From contig CAYNIW010000020.1 in NCBI GenBank assembly GCA_964397545.1, forward strand, positions 1 through 49,765: 49,765 nucleotides of DNA, written 5' to 3'. Source of the stretch: JAFGIG01 sp964397545 (lineage in GTDB: Bacteria > SDB-A). The position numbers were made by a program, and so were the translations under genes. Below, one piece after another: positions 23,248-31,548 of the stretch. The number at the start of each line of letters is the position of its first letter. Within the stretch, counting starts at the first letter, position 1. The notes beneath the pieces were generated by a model. That model was not told the DNA's origin. It worked only from the letters and a program-made list of their open reading frames with translations, and did no database searches.

Positions 23248-24591
23248 CCTCTTTTTTTTTCCGGTTGCGCCTTCGTAAATCTCAGTATCGAAGGCGCTTT
23301 CTCTTTTCCTGACAGCTCAAGACAAAAAATACAGGAAATGAACGACGTCCCATCGGCGGCGCAGGAAATCATTCAATACTACCTTTCCATAGGAAAGCCC
23401 TTCGCGTCCGTAAGAGTTGAAGAAGCAGTTTTGGAGGAAGGAGGAATCTCCGTCTCTTTTACCGTCGAAGAGGGGCCCTATGTTAAAATAACAGGGGTGG
23501 ATTTTCAGGGAGGGGGTTCAACTTCAGGAAAATTTCTTCTTCTCGAATCAGGTCTTCCCCTGAGAGAATTTCTCTTCGACTACGAAAAAATCCAAAAAGC
23601 CGTCAGAAAACTCAACAGACTCGATTTTGTGGAAGCCAGCGGCAGCACTTTTCTCCAAACCAGAGGAAGAGACGACTACGCGAGTTTAATCATACCCGTC
23701 AGGACGAGAAGATCAAATTCGGTCTCGGGATCTTTTTTTTATTTAGCCCAAACAAATACAACAGGCGGCAGGATATTCGGAGTCATTAAAAACATCGCGG
23801 GCAGAGGTCATAGTCTATCAGTCAATTGGGATAAACCTGACACGAAAAAAACTCACTGGTCTTTCATTTTCAGGGCACGATGGCTTTTTTCCAGACCTCT
23901 TCATTCAGAAATCAGCGCCTCTGTGAGAACAGAGGAATTTTCAGACAGGTTTTCCGGCTTTTTCAGGCTTTTCTACTCTATCGGGGATTTTGACATATTC
24001 ACCGGGGCCGAATACATTGACTTTTCTTCAAGAACCAATTTTTACAAAACTTACAGGAACATTACAGGTGTCGTCTTAAACTTGCTGGACTATCCGAGAA
24101 ATCCTTCTTCGGGAATTTTATCCTATATCGAAGTTAAAAACGGGAAACTGAACTATCTCGACAGGGATTATTACGATTTTTACGGAGTTGTTTCAGCGGA
24201 CTTCTTTATTCCAAAGAGACCTTTTGCTCTAAGATTGTTTTCAGAAATTCAGGCTTGCCTGACAGACGCCGAAATTGAAGATTTGAAAATATTATACGGC
24301 GGCGAAAAGGGTCCCAAGGGATACCTGAAAGAATCCATTCCGGCGGAAAAAGGCTTTCTCTTTCTCATAGAACCCCGCCTTCTCACAGGCAGAAACAGCA
24401 ATGTCTTTGTATTTTTCGACTTTCTCAGCTACGAAAACGCGGTAGATGGAATAAAAAATGAATACAGCTTCGGTGCCGGCTTTTCAGCAGGCACTGATAT
24501 ATCCTCCATAAAAGCTTACCTTGCCGGCAACGCAAGAATGACAAGCTATAAAGAGGCGGTTTTTTACGCCGACGTCACTTACGATTTCTGA
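23228..24591 (+). CDS. Omp85/BamA-TamA family outer-membrane protein with an apparent -1 frameshift
   Basis: The intact open frame (ATG 23338, 417 residues) has POTRA-like segments (about 1-50 and 50-125; SVSFTVEEGPYVKITGVDF is typical) followed by a beta-barrel with alternating aromatic strands. It lacks any signal peptide and begins inside a POTRA domain. Family-like coding continues upstream in the same frame (NLSIEGAFSFPDSS) to a TAA at 23245 without any NTG start. In the neighbouring frame, ATG 23228 encodes the hydrophobic MLLCVINLFFF and then reaches nine T (23252-23260), after which it stops at 23276. A single -1 shift, or one more T, joins the two into a secreted protein. Partners are the three preceding envelope genes. 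Barrel family confidence is good; its client is unknown. Confidence 0.82.
23267..23297 (+). other. Stem-loop six bases after a T9 run
   Basis: GCGCCTTCG (23267-23275) and CGAAGGCGC (23289-23297) are perfectly complementary, with a 13-base loop. The stem starts six bases after the run of nine T at 23252-23260. The layout equals that of -1 frameshift stimulators. The hairpin could also be a weak terminator, since it is followed by TTTCTCTTTT. Confidence 0.55.
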
Positions 24592-24606
24592 CGCCGGCGT
24601 TATGGC

Positions 24607-24924
24607 TTATTGAGATTCTTTATGTCTTCTGGCAGTGTATTTGCCGTATTCCTTTTTCATTTGAGTCTGCATTTTACTTACGGCTGAATTGAAACTCTCT
24701 TTTAAGCTTTTTGTTTTCGCCTTAGAAAAAAAATCTTTTCCTCTTGAATGAAGAGATAATTCCGCTATGGTGTCAACGCCGCTTTTATCCAGCACTAATT
24801 TTACGTTGTGGATTTCCTCCGCGAATTGATTCAGTTTTCCGATTTTCAGGTCAATTTTTTCCTTGTTCTTCGCGTATTCGGTTTTCAACTCATCGTTCCT
24901 GATTGTTACGGAGACATCCATCAT
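24607..24924 (-). CDS. hpf: Ribosome hibernation factor, short HPF/YfiA type
   Basis: A 105-residue protein of the ribosome-associated sigma54-modulation family: DVSVTIRNDELKTEYAKNKE at the N-terminus, then HNVKLVLDK, AELSLHSRGKDF and helix LKESFNSAVSKMQTQMKK. Family members bind the 30S decoding region and silence ribosomes in stationary phase. It lacks the C-terminal dimerisation domain of long HPF, so it should be the short class. The ATG overlaps the nadB stop (ATGA), making it the last gene of the GWxTD-nadB operon, an unusual location. Confidence 0.88.
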   Translation of the reverse strand: MMDVSVTIRNDELKTEYAKNKEKIDLKIGKLNQFAEEIHNVKLVLDKSGVDTIAELSLHSRGKDFFSKAKTKSLKESFNSAVSKMQTQMKKEYGKYTARRHKESQ

Positions 24925-26483
24925 TCCTCCTTTCTGATTGACAGAACCGTATCCCGGGTGAATTCTTCACTCATCCGGGGCATGTCTCTTCTAAAATGCA
25001 AACCTCTCGATTCTTTTCTGGAAATTGCTGAAAGAACTATCACTTCGGAAACAGCCAACATGTTTACAAGTTCAGCTCCGGCGGTATTTACATCTCCGCT
25101 TTCTTTTGAGCAGGTTTTTTTTATTTCCCTTATCTCTTTTAGAGCTTCTTCGAGTTTTTCCTGATCCCGCACTATGCCGCATTTATCCCACATTATTTTC
25201 TGCAGACTTGATTTTGCTTTTTCAGCTTTTCTTTCATCGGGGATAAATCCTGTTTTTTCACCGCGCGCGACAGGCGCCGGTGCCCATTCTAAAATGCTTC
25301 CGTCCAGCAGTATCTTGGCGGCTCTGTTGGAAAAAACGAGAGCTTCAAGCAAAGAATTGGACGCGAGTCTGTTTGCGCCGTGAACACCTGAAAAAGCTGC
25401 TTCTCCGGATGCGAACAATCCCGGCAAGTGAGTCCTGCCGTCCATATCTATTTTAATTCCTCCGCATATATAATGAGCCGCCGGGACGACAGGGATCCTC
25501 ATCTCTTTGAGGTTCACTTTCCTCCTTATACATTCGCTGTAGATGTGAGGAAATTTATTTTTAAAATGTTCTTGAGGTATATTTGACGCGTCGAGGACGA
25601 CATATTTTTCTTTTGTTTCGAAGAGGTAAGCTTGAATAGCTCTCGCGACGATATCCCTGGGGGCTAGCGAGCCGAGAGGATGGACATTTTTCATTATATC
25701 GACACCCGACAAGGATCTAATGACCGCTCCTTCTCCCCGAACTGCCTCGGATATGAGGAATGATTTCATATCTTCGGGTTTGTTTTCCTCATACAGGCTT
25801 GTGGGATGAAACTGGATGAACTCCATATTGCAAATGTCGGCGCCGGCTCTGTAGGCAATAGCAATTCCGTCTCCAGTAGCGATCTTCGGATTCGTCGTAA
25901 ATTCATACACCTGTCCTATACCGCCTGACGCCATCATGACGCCGTCAGATCTCTCAGAGGTCAAACTCTTTCCGTCGAAGCTTATAGCTTCTACTCCACT
26001 GCACATTCCGTCATCGCAAATCAGATCTATTACCATTGTCTTTTCTCTGAGTTCAATATGGCTGTTATTCTTGACAAGGTCTATGAGTGTTTTCTCGATT
26101 GCGTTTCCGGTGCTGTCCTTCGAATGCCATATCCTTCTTCTCGAATGCCCTCCTTCAAGCCATAGGTCCGGTGAATCGCCTTTAAGTGAAAATTCTACAC
26201 CGAGTGAGAAAAGTCTTCTGACAAGTTCAGGACCCTCTTCGACCATTATTTTAAGAGCTTCTTCATGGCAAAGCCCTTCTCCCGTCCTAAGAGTGTCTTC
26301 GTAGTGAATATTGAAAGAATCGTCTTTCCCGTGGACGGCGGCTATTCCGCCCTGAGCGTAATTCGTGTTCGCGTCTATGCCTTCTTTTTTCGTCAGAATG
26401 AGTACATCGAATTTCTTACTGATCTCGAGGGCGAAAAATAGTCCGGCAAGTCCAGAGCCGACAACTATTATCTTTTTTCTCAC
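24921..26483 (-). CDS. nadB: L-aspartate oxidase
   Basis: A 520-residue FAD enzyme that oxidises L-aspartate to iminoaspartate, the first step of de novo NAD synthesis (fumarate can be the acceptor in anaerobes). FAD fold GSGLAGLFFAL lies at the N-terminus; NYAQGGIAAV, GGHSRRRIWHSKDSTG, MEFIQFHPTSLY, RGEGAVIR and HGANRLASNSLLEALVF are standard NadB/SdhA-family motifs. The absence of succinate dehydrogenase partners and the length support NadB over SdhA. I chose GTG 26483, in a GTGA overlap with the upstream GWxTD gene and GGAG seven bases away; a TTG one codon earlier is possible. nadA and nadC are not in the window. Confidence 0.95.
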   Translation of the reverse strand: MRKKIIVVGSGLAGLFFALEISKKFDVLILTKKEGIDANTNYAQGGIAAVHGKDDSFNIHYEDTLRTGEGLCHEEALKIMVEEGPELVRRLFSLGVEFSLKGDSPDLWLEGGHSRRRIWHSKDSTGNAIEKTLIDLVKNNSHIELREKTMVIDLICDDGMCSGVEAISFDGKSLTSERSDGVMMASGGIGQVYEFTTNPKIATGDGIAIAYRAGADICNMEFIQFHPTSLYEENKPEDMKSFLISEAVRGEGAVIRSLSGVDIMKNVHPLGSLAPRDIVARAIQAYLFETKEKYVVLDASNIPQEHFKNKFPHIYSECIRRKVNLKEMRIPVVPAAHYICGGIKIDMDGRTHLPGLFASGEAAFSGVHGANRLASNSLLEALVFSNRAAKILLDGSILEWAPAPVARGEKTGFIPDERKAEKAKSSLQKIMWDKCGIVRDQEKLEEALKEIREIKKTCSKESGDVNTAGAELVNMLAVSEVIVLSAISRKESRGLHFRRDMPRMSEEFTRDTVLSIRKEE

Positions 26484-27733
26484 CAAACCTCTCCGAGATT
26501 CTCATTCGTGTATCTTTCCCAATTAGGGTAGTTTGTTTCATTTGGATCGTTCGAATACACAAGTTTGAACAATCCGTGTCCTGAAATATCCGCGAAAATA
26601 TATTTCCTGCTGTATCTCCAATAAATCCATATTTCGTTTGGAACGTATCTGTCGTCGGCGGGGACAAAAATAATTTCCTCAGGCTTGCCGTTTTTGATGT
26701 AAATCCTTCCTCTGTCGGAAGAGGTCCCCTTTTCAAAGCCGCTTGAAAAATTCTTATCGGCGTAATCCATTCTCTGGGCGAAAAGTTCGAGTTCTTCGTT
26801 TTCGGGAGTCATCGGGTTAGGATCCCTTGAATACCAGAAAACTCTGGCGAAATTATCCCTTCCGTTAGCGTCGAGAGCTTGATACACCTGAAGCTGTGAA
26901 ACATTGAGGACGGCTTCTATCTGCATGTAATATAATTTAGCAAGTTCAGACATCTCCATCTCGCCTGGCGCGAAAGAGGTCTCCACGGGTTCCCATAAAA
27001 CGGTAAATTTTTCTGTTCTTTCAGTTGTTCCTGAACTGACCTTAAAAGAATATTCACCGTCCTCAAAATCGCCTATGGGTATGTTTATGACTTTTCCGAC
27101 GAAAGAACCTGCTTCAACTCTGTTAACAAAGGACACATAACGCCATATTTCATTTCCTTTGCTGTCAAACACTGACGATATCACGCTCACTGTATCTTCT
27201 TGACCTCCGGGGTATATTTCGTAATATGCTATTAGTTTGGGGTTTGTCAGAGTCATCTCTCTGTCGAAAAGGGGATATATCAAAAGCCCGTTCTTCACAA
27301 GAGACCCCGTGTCTTCTGTCGGCGAAATGCTGTTTGAAAACAATACGTCAGAGAGCATAACCTCGCTCTCGAGCGGTGATGCGCGGAAAGAAATCCAACC
27401 TTCCTTTCCGCTGACAGGTTCGGCGAGAGTTATCCTGATGGTGTATTCATCAGCGACGTCAAAAGAAAAATTATCTACCACAGAATATCTGGCTTCGGTC
27501 CTGGGAATATCTATAGACCAGTTTGTCGACAACATTTGGCTGTCACTGTTGTTAAATACCTTAAAGTCGAGATCCAATGAACTGTAGGATATATTCGAAG
27601 GAATATTTATATACATTTCAAGCCATGTCACGCCTATATTGTCGAGATACCTCGAAGTGGACACGTAAAATCTGACATCTCCTTCCGAAACGAAAAGACT
27701 GCTAATTATAGTCAAAATAATTGCGCCAAACAT
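26480..27733 (-). CDS. GWxTD-domain protein, variant motif
   Basis: A 417-residue secreted protein with a hydrophobic N-terminus (FGAIILTIISSLFVSEG). The central part is beta-rich, and a C-terminal GWxTD-type domain is recognisable by spacing: FWYSRDPNPMTPENEE, then FEKGTSSDRGRIYIKNGKPEEI, then EIWIYWRY. The namesake tryptophan is replaced, GTSSD standing where the paralogue has GWRTD. It overlaps the upstream paralogue by 32 bases and nadB by four. ATG 27733 is used; a TTG directly before is possible. GWxTD proteins are typical of some candidate phyla and Acidobacteria; function unknown. Confidence 0.88.
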   Translation of the reverse strand: MFGAIILTIISSLFVSEGDVRFYVSTSRYLDNIGVTWLEMYINIPSNISYSSLDLDFKVFNNSDSQMLSTNWSIDIPRTEARYSVVDNFSFDVADEYTIRITLAEPVSGKEGWISFRASPLESEVMLSDVLFSNSISPTEDTGSLVKNGLLIYPLFDREMTLTNPKLIAYYEIYPGGQEDTVSVISSVFDSKGNEIWRYVSFVNRVEAGSFVGKVINIPIGDFEDGEYSFKVSSGTTERTEKFTVLWEPVETSFAPGEMEMSELAKLYYMQIEAVLNVSQLQVYQALDANGRDNFARVFWYSRDPNPMTPENEELELFAQRMDYADKNFSSGFEKGTSSDRGRIYIKNGKPEEIIFVPADDRYVPNEIWIYWRYSRKYIFADISGHGLFKLVYSNDPNETNYPNWERYTNENLGEVW

Positions 27734-28850
27734 CAAGCCACCCCCTGGGTTCTGTTAATTTGTAAACTCCTATCAAATGCTCGTCGACGAATGTGAATTT
27801 GATTCCTCTGGAATAATAATACCAAATCTGATAAGGTCCTCTGTCCATTTGAAAAGAATAATCCTCTATTTCATCCGGAAGACCCAGCAGAACATACACT
27901 CTGCCCCTGTCTGTCCTCCATCCTTTCTCACCTTCGACAAATCTTTCTTCAGCAAAACTTATTCTCCTGTAGTAGGTTTCCATGACTTCGTTTCTTTCCG
28001 TGCTTGGAGTCGGATCTTTTGAAGACCAGAAATTACTTAAAAACTCGCTTTTCCTCTGTATATTTCTCGCCCTCAGAGCTCTGTATTCCTCGGGCGGAAC
28101 GGCGAAAACGAGTTCCTCAACCATTTTCTCGACTCTTAAAGAATCGACGTGAAGTCTGTCAATCACCATCAAAACCCTTTCTGTGGTGTCAGTCGGATTT
28201 TCGAGAGCGATTACATAAACTCCGGTATCTTGAGGGATTTCAAAAGTGAATGAAAGCATTTGTATCCCGAGAAAATCAACGGTTTCCTGTTCATATTCGG
28301 CGATTCTTATTCCGTTTTTTTTGAGGACAAAACCTCCCGGAAAAAGAGAGGAAGAAGCGAAGACGCTCACGATCTCGCCTATACCTGCTACGTCACCGAG
28401 AACAACGGTGTCGTTTTTCATCAGGATTATCTCCCCCGCTGTCTTAACCGGTTTTTCTAAAGACACGGACAGTTGCTGAACCGCTGAAGAATTTTTATCG
28501 GATAGGGTCATGACAATTCTGCCTTTCGTGAAATTTTCCACATAAAAAGAAAAGGCGTATTCATCGGTGACTGACCGCATCAGAGTTTTGACATATTCAT
28601 TGAGCGTCCACTTTCTCTGCAATATCTCGCCGTGTATCACGTCGTTATTTTCGTCGAATACTTCGAGTATCAGCCTATATGATGATTTATAAAGCGAATC
28701 GTCCCTTACGAATATAAGGTCTGCGGCGCTCACTCTGAAAAAAGCGAGGAACGCGGTTTTATCCGACAGTGGTTCTCTGTATATCTGAAATCCGGCGGAA
28801 TTCAGATTCGCGAATGCAAAGATCGGCAGTAAAAAGGAAAATATTCTCAC
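27702..28850 (-). CDS. GWxTD-domain protein
   Basis: A 382-residue secreted protein: signal peptide MRIFSFLLPIFAFANLNSA, beta-rich middle, and a canonical GWxTD domain near residues 285-375: FWSSKDPTPSTERNE, GEKGWRTDRGRVYVLLGLPDEI, YQIWYYYSRG. It is the paralogue of the next gene, the two forming a tandem pair. Start is GTG with no obvious ribosome binding site, 55 bases from the DegT aminotransferase stop, so a promoter may lie in that gap although I could not define one. First gene of the operon continuing to nadB and hpf. Family function is unknown. Confidence 0.92.
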   Translation of the reverse strand: MRIFSFLLPIFAFANLNSAGFQIYREPLSDKTAFLAFFRVSAADLIFVRDDSLYKSSYRLILEVFDENNDVIHGEILQRKWTLNEYVKTLMRSVTDEYAFSFYVENFTKGRIVMTLSDKNSSAVQQLSVSLEKPVKTAGEIILMKNDTVVLGDVAGIGEIVSVFASSSLFPGGFVLKKNGIRIAEYEQETVDFLGIQMLSFTFEIPQDTGVYVIALENPTDTTERVLMVIDRLHVDSLRVEKMVEELVFAVPPEEYRALRARNIQRKSEFLSNFWSSKDPTPSTERNEVMETYYRRISFAEERFVEGEKGWRTDRGRVYVLLGLPDEIEDYSFQMDRGPYQIWYYYSRGIKFTFVDEHLIGVYKLTEPRGWLDVWRNYFDYN

Positions 28851-28905
28851 AGTCAGATTTTACAACAAAATATACCCGTTTTTAACAAAAATATTTAAGA
28901 GCCTG

Positions 28906-30027
28906 TCACAACCCTTTTTCCGCTATGAATTCCTCGAGTGAATCACACACGAAATGGATTTGCTCTTTTTTAATTTCAGGATAAATGGGCAATGATAAAA
29001 TCCTTGAGGCGGCTTTTTCGGAAACGGGGAAATCACCTATCTTATGCCCTAAACGCGAATAAGCCTTCAGAAGATGAACCGCTGAAGGATAATGTATCCC
29101 GGTCTGTATCCCCTTTCGGCCCAGAAAATCCAAGAGTTCGTCCCTCTTTGAATGCTGTATTACGAAAAGATGAAAAGACGGAGAATCGTTATCTTCGATT
29201 TTCTGCATCCACAATCCTTTCGGAGCGAGCCTTTCTCTGTAGATTTTAGCGGCTATTCTTCTTTTATTATTCCACGAATCGAGATACTTTAACTTCACTT
29301 CGAGAACTGCGGCCTGTATTCCGTCGAGCCTTTCGTTGAAACCCTCAACTGCATGTTCGTGTTTGCCTTCTCTGCCGTGGTTGGAAAAAAGTCTCACGGC
29401 GTTTGAAATGTTTTCCGAATCAGTCACCACTGCTCCGCCGTCTCCGTAAGCGCCGAGATTTTTCCCCGGGTAAAAGCTAAAGCATGCGGCATCGCCGAAA
29501 CGGCCCGCCTTGAAAACTTCCCCCCCGCGGGATATTTGAGCGCCGTGGCTCTGACAGCAGTCCCATACTACATGAAGGTTTCTGTCCTCAGCGATCTTAA
29601 GTATTTCACCGGGCGCGACCATTTTTCCGTAGAGGTCGACGGGTATGATTGCCTTCACGCCGTCTTTTATGTTTATTTTTTCCGTATCTATCAGAAGATC
29701 ATCTTCCCTGACGTCCGCGAAAAGCACTTTTGCACCGCACCAGCTTACAGCTTCGGCTGTGGCCATGAAAGTCATCGAAGGGACGACGACAGTGTCTTTT
29801 TCGCCTATTCCGAGAGCTTTTAAGGAGAGAAAAAGCGCCGCGGTGCCGTTTGCTGCTCCTACGGAGTGTTTCCTGCAGGTATAAAGTGCGAATTTTTTTT
29901 CAAAATCCTCCACGAATTTTCCTCCGATAAATGCCGAATCCTCGATTACAGAAAAAATCGCCGAGTCAATCTCATCTTTTATTGAAGAGTATTGAGACCT
30001 TAAATCAAGAAAAGGGATTTTTTTCAT
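28906..30027 (-). CDS. DegT/DnrJ/EryC1/StrS family aminotransferase
   Basis: A 373-residue PLP enzyme transferring an amino group to a keto sugar bound to a nucleotide. The PLP lysine is Lys189 in SFYPGKNLGAYGDGG; the N-terminus IPFLDLRSQYSSIKDEI and the substrate motifs FNERLDGIQAAVL and GIQTGIHYPSAVHLL are diagnostic. It resembles WbpE/WlbC, which acts after a WlbA-type dehydrogenase such as the one at 38669-39604. The ATG at 30027 follows CGGAGGAAAA; the 16-codon extension in the open frame is not needed. Divergent from the sugar transferase gene across 65 bases. Exact sugar unproven. Confidence 0.93.
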   Translation of the reverse strand: MKKIPFLDLRSQYSSIKDEIDSAIFSVIEDSAFIGGKFVEDFEKKFALYTCRKHSVGAANGTAALFLSLKALGIGEKDTVVVPSMTFMATAEAVSWCGAKVLFADVREDDLLIDTEKINIKDGVKAIIPVDLYGKMVAPGEILKIAEDRNLHVVWDCCQSHGAQISRGGEVFKAGRFGDAACFSFYPGKNLGAYGDGGAVVTDSENISNAVRLFSNHGREGKHEHAVEGFNERLDGIQAAVLEVKLKYLDSWNNKRRIAAKIYRERLAPKGLWMQKIEDNDSPSFHLFVIQHSKRDELLDFLGRKGIQTGIHYPSAVHLLKAYSRLGHKIGDFPVSEKAASRILSLPIYPEIKKEQIHFVCDSLEEFIAEKGL

Positions 30028-30092
30028 TTTTCCTCCGGTGATATAATACTGATAATATTTCAAACTTAGAATCAAAGGAATTGACGTTAAAC

Positions 30093-31538
30093 ATGTTAAG
30101 ACAAAGAGCCGTTTTTTTCAAATACAATCTATTTCTTCTTGATGTTATCGTTCTGAATTCTTCATTCGTCTTGGCGCAGGCAATAAGGTTTTCAAAATAC
30201 CCTCTTCTGTCTTTTAGTTTTTTCGGCATTCTGAAAATCCCGGCGAGTTTCACGGTGTTTTTTGTTTTCTCTTTTTTATCAATTTTCGTTTTTCATCTCT
30301 TCGGACTATACAAAATCCAGGTCCTTACAAACAGGATGGAACACATAATTAGCCTTGTCAAATCCCTCGTTTCCTGCGCTGTCATATACGCGTTCATGAA
30401 TTATATTACCAAATTAAACCATTATTTCACCGACAGCAGGCTCGTCCTCCTATACTGGCCGCTGATAGCCTTTTTTTCGTCTATTGCCTTAAGAGTGATT
30501 CTGTATCCTTATCTTCACAGATTCATTACAAGAGCTCCTTTCAACAAAAGAAGACTTCTCATTGTCGGCGACACTGAAATCTCTGAAATATGCGCTTTTG
30601 AACTTAAAAAACACGGAGAATACGGGTGCGAAGTCGTCGGTTTTTTCAGCCTCGACGGAGAGAAAGGCAGGCAAGAAAAAATCCGCGAATTTTCATTTGA
30701 AAGAGCTCAAGATCTTATAGACAGGTTCTCTCCGACCGATCTTCTCGTCGCCGTCAGCGGAACGCCAGTAAAGAAAGCGATATCTGTCATATCCGGTCTT
30801 GCAGGGAGCATAGTTAACGTAGAGTTCACTTCATATCAGTATGAAAGACTCTCCGAGTTCATCGACACCGAAAGATACGGAGACATTCCGGTGTTTTCGC
30901 TCGGTGTTTCGCCTTATTTTTTCTGGTATAAATTTCTAAAAAGATCCGCCGACGTCTTATTCTCCTTCCTGTTTCTTTTTCTCTCTCTGCCGCTCACCTT
31001 GACTATATGGATTCTCGTCAAAATATCGTCGCGGGGACCGGGAATAATCTCACAGCCGAGAGTAGGCTTAAACGGGAAAAGATTCAGTTTTTACAAATTC
31101 AGAACCATGAAACTGCCCCTCGGTAACGAAATAAAAGCGAGAGACAGCGCTTACATAGATTCAATTACTCAAGAGAATTCCGTAATGAAAAAAATCGTCG
31201 ACAAAAAGAGAGTTACATGGATAGGAAAAATTCTCCGCGCGACCGCTCTGGACGAAATACCGCAGTTTTTCAACGTCCTTAAAAACGACATGAGCCTCGT
31301 GGGTCCGAGGCCGTGCCTTGAGTCGGAATACGACTCATACGACGAGTGGCATAAAAAAAGATACAGAATAAAACCGGGATGCACGGGAATATGGCAGGTC
31401 ACAAAATCCAAAGGATTAAGTTTTTCAGATACGATTCTTCTGGACATGATTTATTGCCACAGCGTAAGCCCATGGCTCGATATTCAGCTTGTTCTCAATA
31501 CTCTTTTCATAATGATAACCGGCTCTGCCGATAAATGA
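30093..31538 (+). CDS. Polyprenyl-phosphate sugar-1-phosphate transferase
   Basis: A 481-residue membrane enzyme that loads the first sugar phosphate onto undecaprenyl phosphate for polysaccharide or glycan synthesis. Four or so N-terminal spans (about 10-30, 45-70, 85-105, 115-140), a CoA-binding-like domain (KRRLLIVGDTEISEICA), another span (about 290-315), and the bacterial sugar transferase domain with KFRTMK, ATALDEIPQFFNVLKNDMS and LVGPRPCLESE motifs. Start could be ATG 30093 or a TTG four codons earlier. Divergent from the DegT aminotransferase, with which it probably shares a surface-glycan pathway. Donor sugar cannot be read from sequence. Confidence 0.92.
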   Translation: MLRQRAVFFKYNLFLLDVIVLNSSFVLAQAIRFSKYPLLSFSFFGILKIPASFTVFFVFSFLSIFVFHLFGLYKIQVLTNRMEHIISLVKSLVSCAVIYAFMNYITKLNHYFTDSRLVLLYWPLIAFFSSIALRVILYPYLHRFITRAPFNKRRLLIVGDTEISEICAFELKKHGEYGCEVVGFFSLDGEKGRQEKIREFSFERAQDLIDRFSPTDLLVAVSGTPVKKAISVISGLAGSIVNVEFTSYQYERLSEFIDTERYGDIPVFSLGVSPYFFWYKFLKRSADVLFSFLFLFLSLPLTLTIWILVKISSRGPGIISQPRVGLNGKRFSFYKFRTMKLPLGNEIKARDSAYIDSITQENSVMKKIVDKKRVTWIGKILRATALDEIPQFFNVLKNDMSLVGPRPCLESEYDSYDEWHKKRYRIKPGCTGIWQVTKSKGLSFSDTILLDMIYCHSVSPWLDIQLVLNTLFIMITGSADK

Positions 31539-31548
31539 GAGGTAGTTA

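Noticed and set aside
23267..23310. Hairpin read as a simple terminator of the gene at 22831
   Set aside because: The 3' tract TTTCTCTTTT is interrupted and the hairpin lies within sequence that codes for the Omp85 N-terminus in the downstream frame. I keep it as a possible frameshift element instead, though termination is not excluded.
24591..24600. Palindrome ACGCCGGCGT between convergent Omp85 and hpf genes
   Set aside because: Ten bases without loop or T tract are too short to be called a terminator or operator.
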